DNA of 64,000 bases from Alteromonas hispanica (GTDB lineage: Bacteria; Pseudomonadota; Gammaproteobacteria; Enterobacterales; Alteromonadaceae). A program made the translations under genes and the position numbers. Positions 1 to 9,992 of the stretch are shown here, in pieces; within the stretch, counting starts at the first letter, position 1; every line of letters starts with the position of its first letter. The stretch is from assembly GCF_010500915.1 (NCBI RefSeq), contig NZ_JAAAWP010000005.1, forward strand, positions 62,001 through 126,000, given 5' to 3'. Below the pieces are notes generated by a model that searched no databases, had not been told where the DNA came from, and worked only from the letters and a program-made list of their open reading frames with translations.

Positions 1-1036
1 CTAAGCTTAATACATCGGTGAAGTCGCTCTTAAACGTGGTGTTAATTTCATTTGCTACACGATGATGTAGCGCCCCCACTTTTTCTGGGGCTAGCTTGCC
101 TAAGAAGCGCATTAATAGCCACCCGCCAATTCCCCAAGTCATGCCGTAGGCACGGTTTAATATAGTAGGTGAAAAGTCTAGGCCGCCATAAATGTAAACT
201 TGTTTGTTGGCGTCTGAGCCGTAGGTATTGAAACCTTCGGCGTCTTTGCTTCCAACCGCTTCCATTGCCGTTAGTATGTCGCTTACTAACTCGCCCCCAC
301 CAATGGCATCAAACGCCAATGTAGCACCGGTTTCTTCAATGGCTTTGTAGAGATCTTTTTTGAAACTATCGCTTGATGAGTTGCACACGTATTTTGCGCC
401 AATCTCAGTGAGTAAATCAGCTTGAGACTGCTTACGTACTATATTGACCAAGGGCACGCCTTCGGCAATACAAATTTTGTTTAGCATAATACCTAAGTTA
501 GAGGCCGCTGCTGTATGAACCAATGCACTATGACCTTCCATGCGCATGGTTTCTACCATACCCAATGCCGTTAGCGGGTTTACAAATGAAGACGCGGCTT
601 GCTGTGGCGTAGTCTCTTCTTTATGAACAATGCACGCTTGAACCGGTACACAGCAATACTGCGCAAAACATGCACCCGATAATACTGCTACTGTTTTACC
701 TAACATAGACTGCGCCGCTTCGCTTTCACCGGCAGCGACTACTACGCCAGCCCCTTCATTACCGATAGGCAGTGACATATCCAGGCGAGATTTTATACGA
801 GGTAGTAAACCAGGGTGCACGGGGGCTGTTAACTGTCCCTTATTGGCATCGAAGGTGGCTTCATTCAAATTTGCAGGGCCAAACATGGGCCACATATCAG
901 AGGGATTGATAGGTGTGGCTTCAATTTTAACAACAACTTGATGTGCTTTAGGTTCGGGAATATCAGAGTCAACGAGGTTAATTTCTAGCTGACCTTGTGA
1001 AGTGATTTTTGTTAGTAGTTGTTTTGATGTTGTCAC
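1..1036 (-). CDS. Zinc-type alcohol dehydrogenase/quinone oxidoreductase-like protein, 3' end cut by window edge
   Basis: The reading frame is open from about 1045 down to base 1, giving roughly 345 residues with the C-terminus missing. The N-terminal part has the GroES-like fold signature with INPSDMW. The middle has the nucleotide-binding stretch ALVHTAAASNLGIML, followed by NIVRKQSQADLL and FDAIGGGEL, typical of NAD(P)H-dependent medium-chain dehydrogenases/reductases of the quinone oxidoreductase type. No structural-zinc cysteine cluster is evident. A GTG at 1036 lies 10 bases after GGAG. An in-frame ATG at 1045 almost touches that GGAG, so I prefer GTG. The substrate is unknown. The gene is divergent from the M16 peptidase gene. 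Confidence 0.8.
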   Translation of the reverse strand, partial: MTTSKQLLTKITSQGQLEINLVDSDIPEPKAHQVVVKIEATPINPSDMWPMFGPANLNEATFDANKGQLTAPVHPGLLPRIKSRLDMSLPIGNEGAGVVVAAGESEAAQSMLGKTVAVLSGACFAQYCCVPVQACIVHKEETTPQQAASSFVNPLTALGMVETMRMEGHSALVHTAAASNLGIMLNKICIAEGVPLVNIVRKQSQADLLTEIGAKYVCNSSSDSFKKDLYKAIEETGATLAFDAIGGGELVSDILTAMEAVGSKDAEGFNTYGSDANKQVYIYGGLDFSPTILNRAYGMTWGIGGWLLMRFLGKLAPEKVGALHHRVANEINTTFKSDFTDVLSL

Positions 1037-1307
1037 AGTAATCATTCTCCGTGTAATTATATTAAGTAATAGCGTTTGCTTATAACCTTACGCTAGCACT
1101 AAGAAAAGCCGCACGCGAATAACTTAGGTGGATAGGCAATCATAAGAGTTAATCGGTACACGGTGCCGGCTGTTGTACTTATGCAGTCAGTTGTACTTTA
1201 CAAAAAGGTACTTTCGCCTATTTCTAAAACCACCAGCAACTTGTACCCATCACCAATAATCACTATTGTAGAGCGATTAGCATCCACTTAAAAAAAGGAT
1301 TTACTCC

Positions 1308-4175
1308 ATGAAAGCAGGTACTTACCTCTTAGGTATTTTTGCTTTGGCAACGGCGGTAACCGCATGTGCCCCTACTGCGCCTTCCTCTAACGATATCGCA
1401 AAAAAAGAAACGAAGGCCGAAGAACCAGGTCTTAAAATCGATTACGAGAAATATCAATTAGACAACGGCTTAACGGTCATTTTGCACGAAGATAAGTCTG
1501 ACCCTATTGTATCCCTTGCCACTGTGGTGCACGTAGGCTCAAACAGAGAAAAGCCCGGTAGAACAGGATTTGCCCACTTCTTTGAGCACATGGCCTTTAA
1601 CGATTCTGAAAATGTGCCTAAAGGCGCCAATCGAAAAATGATCCCTGAATTAGGTGGTAGTCGAAATGGTGGAACCTGGAGTGACGGCACTATTTATTAT
1701 GAAGTAGTACCAAAAGATGCGTTTGATAAACTGCTTTGGATAGACTCCGACCGTTTAGGCTTTATGATCAATACGGTTACCGAGCCTACCCTTGAGCGCG
1801 AAAAGCAGGTAGTAAAAAATGAAAAGCGCCAGCGTGTGGATAACCGCCCTTATGGCCATACCGATCACGTTATTCGCAAGGCACTTTACCCTGAAGGACA
1901 CCCTTACAGCTGGACGGTTATTGGCGACTTAGAAGACTTACAAGCGGCGACACTAGATGATGTAAAAGGGTTTTACAACGAGTTCTACACTCCGTCGAAT
2001 GTAACCTTAGTCATTGCCGGTGATATCGACATTGAAGAAACAAAAGAAAAAGTGGCTTATTGGTTTGGCGAAATTGATGCCGGTAAGTCGGTTGACCCAA
2101 TAGAGCCTATGCCAGTGTCATTAGACAGCGATATTACTCTGGTACATGAAGATAATTTTGCGCGCCTTCCTGAAATTAGAATTACGCTACCTACCGTTGA
2201 GCAATATCATCCCGACGCATACGCCCTTGATATGCTTGGCGAATTACTGGCAGGGTCTAAAGACACACCGCTATACGAGTTATTGGTTACTGAAAAACAA
2301 GTGGCTCCTAATGTTTCTGCCTACCACTCTGCTCAAGAAGTTGCTGGAACATTTACATTGCGAGTACGGGCAAATTCAGGCCAGCCGTTAGATGAAGTAC
2401 ACGCACTCATTGAACAAGGTTTAGAAACTTTTAAAAACAAAGGTGTTACCGATACACAACTCACTCGCATACGCGCGAAAACTGAAACCGCGTTTTACGA
2501 GCAGTTTGAAAGCATTCTTAATAAGTCGCTACAGCTTGGAATATACAATGAGTATGCACAATCTCCTGATTTTTATAATACTGAAATTGCGCAAATAAAT
2601 AGCGTCACTACCGAAGACATCATGCGTGTATTTAAGCAGTATGTGTTTAACAAGCCTGCCGTTATTACTAACTTCGTTCCTAAGGGCGAAGCTGAGCTTG
2701 CTATGGATAACGCAATTAAAGCCAATGTGGTTGAAGAGCAAATCATAGAGGGTGCAGAAAAAGAGTTTAACGAATCGGATAGCGTGGTATTTAAGCGTAC
2801 CGAAACTAAAAACGATCGCAGTGAACCCGCACTCACAGAGCTACCTGCTATCAATGTTCCTGATGTGTGGCAACATACTACCGATCTGGGTATTCATGCT
2901 TATGGAATTGAAGATACAGAGCTGCCATTAGTCAATTTCAGCATGCGCTTTCCAGGCGGCCAGCTGTTAGACGCTAGCGGTAAAGAAGGCACATCAGCGC
3001 TTCTTGCTGATATGTTATTTGAGGGTACCGAAAAAAGAACGGCGGCAGAGTTTGAACAAGCGCTTGGTCTACTTGGCGCGTCCCTAAGCGTAAACGCATC
3101 GAAGTACGATATTACGCTTCGAGGAAGTGTGCTTGCTAAAAACTACCGCGAGACAATGGCGTTGGTCTCTGAAATGCTCACCATGCCTGCCTTTAAACAG
3201 GCTGACTTTGATAGAATAAAACAGGCTCAACTAACAAATATCAAGCAGAGCTTGAGCAACCCCTCGCGCACCGCGTTTAATGTTTTCTCTACTAAACTTT
3301 ACGGCGACGATCACCCGCTAGGCATCGCCACAGGTGGCACGCTCACCAGCGTAGACAACATTACATTGAAAGATGTTGAAAACTATTACGCCAAAAATAT
3401 CAAACCACGAGGCAGCCAATACCACAGTGTTGGTGCGGTAGATAAAGAATCAGTAGTTGCCGCGCTTTCCTCGTTCAGGGATTGGTCTGGCGCTACAGCT
3501 TCACTACCTAAGCTTAAACCTGCCACTACGTCGGAAGATAGCCGAGTATTCTTTATTGATATTCCAGATGCAAAGCAATCAGTTATCTATATGGGTAAAC
3601 TGCTGCCTAATGCACAAAATGACGATATCTACCCCATTGAATACGCGAACACATCACTCGGTGGCGGAATTAGCGGACGATTGGCGCAAACCTTGAGAAT
3701 TGAGAAGGGATACACCTACGGCGCATACTCGTATGTAAGAGGTGGTCCTTACAATTCTGCATTTATCGCCAGCTCTCAGGTGAGAAGCAATGTCACTAAG
3801 GAATCGCTAGAGGAATTCAAACGCCTAGTGGGCGATTACAAAGATACGTTTAACGAGGAAGACCTTTCCGTTATGCAAAATATGGTCATAAAAGGTAACG
3901 CGAGAGCATTTGAAACCCTTGGTAGTAAACTTCGTATGCTTGAAGATATCAGTGAATATGCGCGCCCAGTTAATTACGTTAAAAAACAGCAGGAATACGC
4001 TCTAAACGCAAATTTAAGTGAAGTGCATAGAGTGATAGACACCTATATACAAGAGCCTGAAATGATTTACGTTGTCGCGGGCGACGGAGCCACGCAGCGG
4101 GAAAAGGTGAAAGCTTTTTCAAAGGCGTTAAACGCTAATTTTGTGGAACTCGATATTCATGGTAATACTTTGTAG
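1308..4175 (+). CDS. M16 family zinc metallopeptidase, predicted lipoprotein
   Basis: This 955-residue protein belongs to the M16 (pitrilysin/insulinase) family. The inverted zinc motif HFFEH is at residues 90-94, with a third ligand candidate Glu172 in VVKNEKRQ at the expected spacing. The protein has two M16 halves: an active N-terminal half (about 45-480) and a catalytically silent C-terminal half (about 515-955). The C-terminal half carries the LRIEKGYTYGAYSYVRGG stretch used for substrate contact in this family. The N-terminus is a lipoprotein signal with a VTAC lipobox, so Cys20 should be lipidated and the enzyme periplasmic or membrane-anchored. Such proteins degrade peptides, but the substrate cannot be read from sequence. 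AAAAAAGG precedes the ATG. A strong hairpin follows the stop, so it is probably monocistronic. Confidence 0.92.
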   Translation: MKAGTYLLGIFALATAVTACAPTAPSSNDIAKKETKAEEPGLKIDYEKYQLDNGLTVILHEDKSDPIVSLATVVHVGSNREKPGRTGFAHFFEHMAFNDSENVPKGANRKMIPELGGSRNGGTWSDGTIYYEVVPKDAFDKLLWIDSDRLGFMINTVTEPTLEREKQVVKNEKRQRVDNRPYGHTDHVIRKALYPEGHPYSWTVIGDLEDLQAATLDDVKGFYNEFYTPSNVTLVIAGDIDIEETKEKVAYWFGEIDAGKSVDPIEPMPVSLDSDITLVHEDNFARLPEIRITLPTVEQYHPDAYALDMLGELLAGSKDTPLYELLVTEKQVAPNVSAYHSAQEVAGTFTLRVRANSGQPLDEVHALIEQGLETFKNKGVTDTQLTRIRAKTETAFYEQFESILNKSLQLGIYNEYAQSPDFYNTEIAQINSVTTEDIMRVFKQYVFNKPAVITNFVPKGEAELAMDNAIKANVVEEQIIEGAEKEFNESDSVVFKRTETKNDRSEPALTELPAINVPDVWQHTTDLGIHAYGIEDTELPLVNFSMRFPGGQLLDASGKEGTSALLADMLFEGTEKRTAAEFEQALGLLGASLSVNASKYDITLRGSVLAKNYRETMALVSEMLTMPAFKQADFDRIKQAQLTNIKQSLSNPSRTAFNVFSTKLYGDDHPLGIATGGTLTSVDNITLKDVENYYAKNIKPRGSQYHSVGAVDKESVVAALSSFRDWSGATASLPKLKPATTSEDSRVFFIDIPDAKQSVIYMGKLLPNAQNDDIYPIEYANTSLGGGISGRLAQTLRIEKGYTYGAYSYVRGGPYNSAFIASSQVRSNVTKESLEEFKRLVGDYKDTFNEEDLSVMQNMVIKGNARAFETLGSKLRMLEDISEYARPVNYVKKQQEYALNANLSEVHRVIDTYIQEPEMIYVVAGDGATQREKVKAFSKALNANFVELDIHGNTL

Positions 4176-4234
4176 CCTTGAATAACATCCCAATTCACAA
4201 GATTGGTTCTATTTACGATTGAAATATTTGAACC

Positions 4235-4273
4235 AAAAGCCCCGTCTGTTCTCTGTCACGATGGGGCTTTTTT
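4235..4273 (+). terminator. Rho-independent terminator after the M16 peptidase gene
   Basis: AAAAGCCCC (4235-4243) pairs with GGGGCTTTT (4263-4271) around a 19-base loop and runs into a T tract. It lies 59 bases after the stop codon at 4175. Confidence 0.8.
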
Positions 4274-4404
4274 AACTGTAAACGGCAAAAGTTTACATTT
4301 TGACACCTAAACCGTGTTTCCTTTTGCACATTCTTTTAGCAAACAGGGTAATTTTTGATAAACTCATCGCAGTATTTTTGAGAACACATAAACAGGAACC
4401 CCAA

Positions 4405-5406
4405 ATGGCCGTATTCGGTACCGTATTCATGCCTGAAATGGCGCTTACCCGCTTTGAAAACGACGCATGGTCTGAGACAGAGTTTGTCAGTGCAGACGCT
4501 ATACAAATGCATCCTGGCGCTCATGTTCTTCATTACTCGAGCACGTGTTTCGAGGGTCTTAAGGCGTTTAAACACGAAGATGGCAGTATTAACATTTTTC
4601 GCATGGATAAAAACATCGAACGGTTTGCGCAAAGCAGTCGTTTACTTAACTTGCCAGAAATAGACAAAGCGCAAGTTGAGAAGATGATCCTAGATGTGGT
4701 AGCAAAATACAGCTCTGAAGTACCAGAGCCTCCTGGTTCAATGTACATCCGCCCAACGCATGTGGGTACTGAAGCGTCTATCGGTAAAGCAGCAGCGCCT
4801 TCGGCCACATCAATGCTATATGTTCTTTTATCACCCGTGGGTGATTATTTTGCTGGTGGCTTAAAGCCGCTGCGCTTGTTGCTAGATGAAACAGGTATGC
4901 GCTGTGCGCCGCACATGGGTATGGTAAAAAGCGGTGGCAATTACGCCAGTGCACTACCACCTATCCTAAAGGCCAGAGAAGAAGTTCAGGCAGACCAAAT
5001 ATTGTTTTGCCCCAATGGTGATGTTCAAGAGACTGGAGCAGCAAACTTCCTTCTTGTGGATGGTAACGAAATCATCACAAAAGCATTAGATTCAACATTT
5101 TTACACGGAGTTACCCGAGCAACCGTGCTGCAGCTTGCAAAGGATCACGGCATGACCGTAAGCGAAAGAGAGCTTACCGTTGCTGAATTGCTGGAAAGAG
5201 CGGCCAAACCTGGCACTGAAGCAGCTTTATCTGGCACCGCAGCCGTACTTACGCCAGTTGGAACACTCATTCATAATGAAAAAGAGTATCAAGTAGGTAA
5301 CGGCGAGGCAGGCCCAATAACAATGAAGCTACGCCAAGCGCTGAACGATATTCAGTGGGGCAAAGCTGAAGATACGCATAATTGGTTAGTGAAAATCAAG
5401 TCGTAA
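4405..5406 (+). CDS. ilvE: Branched-chain amino acid aminotransferase
   Basis: A PLP enzyme that interconverts leucine, isoleucine and valine with their 2-oxo acids using glutamate/2-oxoglutarate, in the cytosol. The 333-residue protein is a class IV aminotransferase of the longer BCAT subgroup (eukaryote-like, ilvE type II). It shows SSTCFEGLKAF near residue 45, YIRPTHVGTEASIG near 114, and KSGGNYASALPP, whose Lys175 should form the Schiff base. ETGAANFLLV and the LHGVTRATVL block follow. The frame is open 105 bases further upstream, but the start at 4405 has AGGA eight bases ahead and begins MAVFGTVFMPEM, as expected for the family. No leader-peptide attenuator is evident upstream. The gene stands alone between two hairpins. 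Confidence 0.95.
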   Translation: MAVFGTVFMPEMALTRFENDAWSETEFVSADAIQMHPGAHVLHYSSTCFEGLKAFKHEDGSINIFRMDKNIERFAQSSRLLNLPEIDKAQVEKMILDVVAKYSSEVPEPPGSMYIRPTHVGTEASIGKAAAPSATSMLYVLLSPVGDYFAGGLKPLRLLLDETGMRCAPHMGMVKSGGNYASALPPILKAREEVQADQILFCPNGDVQETGAANFLLVDGNEIITKALDSTFLHGVTRATVLQLAKDHGMTVSERELTVAELLERAAKPGTEAALSGTAAVLTPVGTLIHNEKEYQVGNGEAGPITMKLRQALNDIQWGKAEDTHNWLVKIKS

Positions 5407-5471
5407 TACATCGCGTTTATTAGTGTTCGACTTTTAAAAGACTAGCCCGTAGCGGCTTTATTGTGACAGGT

Positions 5472-5500
5472 GTTAGGTGACGAATGGCGAGTTACCTAAC
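5472..5500 (+). terminator. Hairpin after ilvE, probable terminator
   Basis: GTTAGGTGAC pairs with GTTACCTAAC across a nine-base loop, giving a ten-pair stem with one G-U pair. It is followed by TCCTTTTAAT. The T run is short and interrupted, so efficiency is uncertain. Confidence 0.45.
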
Positions 5501-5550
5501 TCCTTTTAATAATACATTTTAATGCAACTGGAGGGTTTGCAGGCTTGCTT

Positions 5551-5571
5551 AATTCGGTTCTGACCCCCTTT
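5551..5571 (-). repeat. Solitary GGGGTCAGAACCGAATT-like motif
   Basis: On the minus strand this reads AAGGGGGTCAGAACCGAATT. It resembles from memory the GGGGTCAGA...GAATT sequences that often flank REP-associated (Y1-type) transposase genes in gammaproteobacteria. No transposase gene or second copy is present here, so it could be a remnant or chance. It sits between the ilvE hairpin and the 3' end of the GGDEF gene. Confidence 0.25.
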
Positions 5572-5579
5572 ATTCTTTA

Positions 5580-7376
5580 TTAGGAATAAAGCGCGACTTG
5601 ATTTCTACCGCGGTTTTTAGCTTGATATAGCGCCCAATCTGAATGTTTGTATAAATCATCATACTTAGCGTGCTCCATACTTGCTGTAGCGACACCAATA
5701 CTTACAGTAAGGTTAAGGCCTTTTGGACAGTCACTTGGTAGTGCCATTCCTTCAACGCGCTCTCTCAGGCTCTCGGCAAAGTCTACGGCGGCTTCAGGCT
5801 CTTTATTAAACGTCATAATAACGAACTCTTCACCACCAATGCGGGCAAAAATGTCAGCATTATCCTTGCCTTTACCGCACATAGACTGCAATGCGTTAGT
5901 TAGAGCGATTAATACTTTATCACCAGCGTCATGCCCGTAGGTATCGTTGATTTCCTTGAAGTAATCGATATCTATCAGTAAGAAAGCGCTTTGAATATTA
6001 GCCCCCTGCATACTAGTAAACTTACGTTCAAGATAGCGACGGTTTCCTATTCCGGTTAAATAGTCAGTTTCAGATGTATCGGCTAAAAGCTGATTAGCCT
6101 GTTCAAGTCTCAGCAACTTTTGCCTTCTCAGCATTAGTGTAAGAAACAATACAGCGCAAATAAGTGAGATAACGATGGCGGAAAAAAGGTAGAAAGACGC
6201 GTTGCGTGCCTCTCTTTCTCGCTGAATCAGATTTTCTTGCAGTTTAATTAATTCCCTTTCGCTTTTTATTTGCGCTTCGAGCTTTCTGATTATTCCAGAC
6301 TGGGTAACCGGTTGGATAGTATTTCTTCTAGCAATGTATTCAGCTTGAATCCGCGCAGCCTCCTCATAGTTGCCCAGCTGAAGTTGTAACATAGCTAAAC
6401 TTTCATAAAGCGCAATTTCACTTTCTACCGATGTTTTATTTTTGACTTTTATAATACCCTGACGATACAGGCGCAGCGCATCGTCAAATCGCTCTAATGT
6501 TTCGTATAACCCCGCCAAACCAAGGTATGCTGATGCCAGCGCTTGCGGGTAAGACCCCGCTTTTGAATCTTCAATAACATGCTGGTACATTTTAATGGCT
6601 TTTTCATGCAGCCCTTTCTCTTGATAAACATGGGCTAAGTTGGCGCTGGCCTCGCTGTAGGTAAAGTTAACGATAACGCCATTGTTAGCGAGAACACTTT
6701 CAAATATTTCTTGCGCTTTATCTAACTGTTTTGATTTTAAGTATGAAATGCCAAGACCAGTCGCAATGTTTAGCTCCATTTCTAAATTGTTTGTTTGCTT
6801 ATGAATGTCTTTGGCTTTTTGAAAATAATTGATGGCTTCACTAAAATCGCCTTGAGAATTAAGCACATTCCCTAAGTTTCCATAAACCATGGCTAAATCA
6901 GTGATGTCGTCGCTTTGTTTTGCAAACTTTAATGCATCTATATAAAACTTCATGGCTTTGTCGTAATCGACAGTAAGCTCATAAAAAACGCCCAAGGAGC
7001 GATTACAGATAGAAAGGAGGTGAGGGTCTTTAGTTATACGGGCAACACTCATTGCTTGCGTCAAATAGGTAAAAGCTTCATCATTTTTACCTTGATACAT
7101 ACTCGCCATGCCAATTAAGCGAGAGGCTCTAGCTCTACTGACATCATCCTCTTTATCAACGGTGATAGGAAGTGCCTCGAGAGCGTATTGTTCAGCTAAG
7201 GCAGGTTTTTTGTACAAGTATATCGTTGCCAGTTCTATTAAAAGCAGCATTCTGTCAGTGCTTTCTTGACTAATTACAGCAAGTTGTTTTTCTATTATCG
7301 CAATACGCTTCTCGTTCGCAACAGCACTCGCTAGAGGAAGAATAAGTACTAGAACGACAATAAATCGATATAACAT
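5580..7376 (-). CDS. TPR-repeat, membrane-anchored GGDEF diguanylate cyclase
   Basis: A predicted cyclic-di-GMP synthase with a periplasmic sensor. It has a signal peptide (MLYRFIVVLVLILPLASAVA), then TPR-like helical repeats from about residue 40 to 350, a short coiled coil, a transmembrane helix near 395-417 and a C-terminal GGDEF domain. The active-site loop is GGEEF at about 514-518, which is catalytically competent. FLLIDIDYFKEIND and YGHDAGD are also present. No RxxD inhibitory site lies in the usual place just before it, so product inhibition may be absent. I prefer the ATG at 7376 because the upstream ATG at 7388 abuts the AGGA. The ligand or protein partner of the TPR region is unknown. 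It is convergent with ilvE and stands alone. Confidence 0.88.
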   Translation of the reverse strand: MLYRFIVVLVLILPLASAVANEKRIAIIEKQLAVISQESTDRMLLLIELATIYLYKKPALAEQYALEALPITVDKEDDVSRARASRLIGMASMYQGKNDEAFTYLTQAMSVARITKDPHLLSICNRSLGVFYELTVDYDKAMKFYIDALKFAKQSDDITDLAMVYGNLGNVLNSQGDFSEAINYFQKAKDIHKQTNNLEMELNIATGLGISYLKSKQLDKAQEIFESVLANNGVIVNFTYSEASANLAHVYQEKGLHEKAIKMYQHVIEDSKAGSYPQALASAYLGLAGLYETLERFDDALRLYRQGIIKVKNKTSVESEIALYESLAMLQLQLGNYEEAARIQAEYIARRNTIQPVTQSGIIRKLEAQIKSERELIKLQENLIQREREARNASFYLFSAIVISLICAVLFLTLMLRRQKLLRLEQANQLLADTSETDYLTGIGNRRYLERKFTSMQGANIQSAFLLIDIDYFKEINDTYGHDAGDKVLIALTNALQSMCGKGKDNADIFARIGGEEFVIMTFNKEPEAAVDFAESLRERVEGMALPSDCPKGLNLTVSIGVATASMEHAKYDDLYKHSDWALYQAKNRGRNQVALYS

Positions 7377-7711
7377 TACTGCTCTCATTCCTTGGGGATT
7401 AGTGCAACGACATCAAAATGTCAGGTTATTGATAATGCTAAGCGTCACGACTACTTTAAACTTTTTTAATCATAAGGGATTGCTTATAGATTAAACAAGT
7501 AAAAAACTTACTTATATTGGTTGAGCTACCAGGCAAAGAGCATTATTCCACTTCCCAGGCTACAATATTCCCAAATTGCAGGTTTCAGCCTAAATAAGCA
7601 AAGATCAATTTGTCCCACTAACGGCCAATAAAAATGCCCTCGTAGTTGAGGGCATTAAGGATTTATGCAGATTTACCGTCGACTTTTTTAAATCGAATGT
7701 AGTCTTACTAA
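7377..7711. other. Intergenic region between the GGDEF gene and yebC
   Basis: About 335 bases without a credible gene. It contains the yebC terminator (7633-7656). Presumably the promoter of the GGDEF gene lies in its left half, which is AT-rich with runs of A and T around 7450-7510, but I could not pick a convincing -35/-10 pair. Confidence 0.6.
7633..7656 (-). terminator. Rho-independent terminator of yebC
   Basis: A perfect nine-pair stem, AATGCCCTC with GAGGGCATT, and a six-base loop. Read on the minus strand it is followed by TTTTATTGG. It lies 56 bases after the yebC stop codon. Confidence 0.85.
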
Positions 7712-8434
7712 TTAACTTGGCGTTATTGCGTTGTGATAAACGTCTTGCACGTCGTCACAATCGTTCAACATGTCCATGAATTTTTCGAACATGGGCATAT
7801 CTTCTTCGCTAATCTCTGTTTCAGTTTGCGGCATCCAGCTCATTTCGTCGGCAATAAAGCTAATATCTGGATACGCCTCTGTGAGTGCAGTTTTTACTTG
7901 GTAGAACTCTGTGTGCGGCGCGTATACCGTTACTTTGCCGTCGTTTACTTCAACGTCGGTAACATCAACATCAGCTTCCATCAATACTTCTAAAATAGCA
8001 TCTTCGTCGTCACCTTCAAACTGAAATACAGCTTGGTGATCGAACATATGTGATACCGCGCCTTGGGCACCTAGCTTTGCATTAGTTTTTGTGAAGCAGT
8101 TACGAACTTCAGTGATAGTACGGTTAGCATTATCTGAAAGACAGTCGACAATAACCATACAGTTACCTGGTCCAAAACCTTCATAACGCATAGGTTGGAA
8201 ATCTTCACCTACACCACCTGCAGCTTTATCTATCGCCTTATCTATAACGTGGCCTGGAACTTGGTCCTTTTTGGCTTTTTCCATAAGGCGGCGTAGTGAA
8301 AGGTTGGTGTCCGGATCCGTTCCGCCATTTTTCGCACAAACGTAAATCTCTTTACCGTACTTTGAGTAAACCTTGGTTTTCGCCCCAGCAGTTTTCGCCA
8401 TGGCGTTTTTTCTTACTTCGAATGCTCTTCCCAT
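7712..8434 (-). CDS. YebC/PmpR-family DNA-binding regulatory protein
   Basis: 240 residues, full length for the YebC/PmpR family (also called TACO1 family). It starts [21 protein letters not shown], and the family signature continues with [13 protein letters not shown] and the [21 protein letters not shown] block near residue 84. These proteins are described as transcriptional regulators, and more recently as aids to translation of difficult motifs. The spacing and the K-rich start place it in the YebC_II-like subgroup (E. coli YeeN type) rather than the one next to ruvC. No ruvC neighbour is present. It is transcribed alone with its own terminator. Confidence 0.88.
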   Translation of the reverse strand: MGRAFEVRKNAMAKTAGAKTKVYSKYGKEIYVCAKNGGTDPDTNLSLRRLMEKAKKDQVPGHVIDKAIDKAAGGVGEDFQPMRYEGFGPGNCMVIVDCLSDNANRTITEVRNCFTKTNAKLGAQGAVSHMFDHQAVFQFEGDDEDAILEVLMEADVDVTDVEVNDGKVTVYAPHTEFYQVKTALTEAYPDISFIADEMSWMPQTETEISEEDMPMFEKFMDMLNDCDDVQDVYHNAITPS

Positions 8435-8631
8435 CTTAAGATTCTCTTCCTCGCAATTTTAGTGCAACTTTGCGTATTTTATCGGGTTGATGCGCCTGCC
8501 ATTACCAATCCACTACATTGGCTATCGGTATATGATTATCTTCACATAAAGCGCAATAGTTATGTCATAATTCTACTTAGTTTAAGCACAACAATACAGT
8601 GTTTATAGCGTTTTACTTTGCCCATCGCTCG

Positions 8632-9729
8632 CTACGGAAGGTGCTCAGTGGCTAGGTAGTCATGAGACTGCATTTCTTTTAGCCGGCTTAAACAGCGTCT
8701 AAATTCAAAGCTAAGCAAGCCCTCTGTGTACAGTTCTTCTAGGGCAACCTGTGCTGAGATGATCAGCTTTACATTGCGCTCGTAAAACTCATCAACCATG
8801 GCAATAAAGCGCCTTGCCACGTCGTCGGTGCCCTGACCCATTTGTTCTACGTTTGCCAACAACACAGAGTGATAGCAGCGACTAAGCTCGATGTAATCGC
8901 TTTGGCTACGCGGGCCTTTACATAAACTTTCAAACTCAATCATTAATACGCCGTCTGCGTTTCGCATCGTCGGTATCTGGCGATTGTTTACTTCAATTAT
9001 TTCATTCTCAGACCCTGGCTCTGGCGCAAGTTGAGTAAAATAATTGATGAGATTTTCCGTAGCTTGTTTATCTAATGGATAATGGTAAATTTCCGCCTGT
9101 TCAAGAGTACGTAAACGATAATCAATGCCGCTGTCTACGTTTACAACACGGGTATTTTGGTTAATTAAATCTATTGCTGGTAAAAATCTAGCCCGCTGCA
9201 GACCATTTTTATAGAGGTCATCTGGGATAATATTGGAAGTTGCCACCAGCACAATGCCATGACTAAACAATTCTTCCATAAGTGTTCCCAGTATCATGGC
9301 ATCTGTAATATCGGAAACAAAAAACTCGTCAAAACAGATAACCCGAGCTTCTTTGGCAATTTTCAACGCTATTATTTTGAGTGGATCTTGCTCGTTCTTT
9401 AACTGCTTTAACTCATCGTGAATACGATGCATAAAACGATGAAAGTGAACTCGCATCTTTTTATCAAACGGCAGACACTCAAAAAATGTATCTACCAAAT
9501 ACGTTTTTCCACGCCCTACGCCACCATAAAAATAAATGCCCTGAATACCCGGTGTTAAGTGCCCTTTCCCAAAGGCCGCTTTTAGCTTAACTCGCCACGT
9601 CATTTTTCTTTCGGGCTGAGTAAGTTCGTCGTATAAACGTTGAAGTTCTTTCACTGCCGTTTCTTGCGCAGCATCGTAATGAAAATCGGCTAACTGAAGA
9701 TCTTGCTGATATTTTTCCCAAGGCGTCAT
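8632..9729 (-). CDS. zapE: Cell division protein ZapE (AFG1-like ATPase)
   Basis: A 365-residue AFG1/ZapE family P-loop ATPase. Walker A GGVGRGKT lies in the stretch YFYGGVGRGKTYLVD near residue 87, and Walker B ICFDEFFVSD near 131. VDEFYERNVKLIISA and FEFRRCLSRLKEM complete the family pattern. In E. coli, ZapE binds FtsZ and destabilises the Z-ring under low oxygen and heat. The frame opens with GTG at 9741, but that codon overlaps the GGAG. The ATG at 9729 (MTPWEKYQQDL) lies 11 bases after GGAG and fits the family start. It is divergent from zapG, the arrangement known in Enterobacteria, and both encode division/envelope factors. Confidence 0.93.
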   Translation of the reverse strand: MTPWEKYQQDLQLADFHYDAAQETAVKELQRLYDELTQPERKMTWRVKLKAAFGKGHLTPGIQGIYFYGGVGRGKTYLVDTFFECLPFDKKMRVHFHRFMHRIHDELKQLKNEQDPLKIIALKIAKEARVICFDEFFVSDITDAMILGTLMEELFSHGIVLVATSNIIPDDLYKNGLQRARFLPAIDLINQNTRVVNVDSGIDYRLRTLEQAEIYHYPLDKQATENLINYFTQLAPEPGSENEIIEVNNRQIPTMRNADGVLMIEFESLCKGPRSQSDYIELSRCYHSVLLANVEQMGQGTDDVARRFIAMVDEFYERNVKLIISAQVALEELYTEGLLSFEFRRCLSRLKEMQSHDYLATEHLP

Positions 9730-9992
9730 CGCCAAAACCACTCCATCCGAATGTCAATAGTGGTGCACGCTGCACCGACCTGCTTGAATTTATTAATTAT
9801 GACCTTAATTTTAATGAAAATCACGGTAGAATCACTCGCTCATAGAGAGCGCAACTCGTCATTATCACAATTAATGTAACGAACAATGCGCTTTTAAGGT
9901 TCGACCTTGCTATATTCAAGTTATGGTCGAAAGCAGTATTTACCTCGTATGAAAGGTCGTGCTGTGGGATGTAGATTGATTCGGAGAATATA

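Noticed and set aside
4300..4404. Upstream extension of ilvE by 35 codons
   Set aside because: The extension does not look like the family N-terminus, and AGGA is placed for the ATG at 4405.
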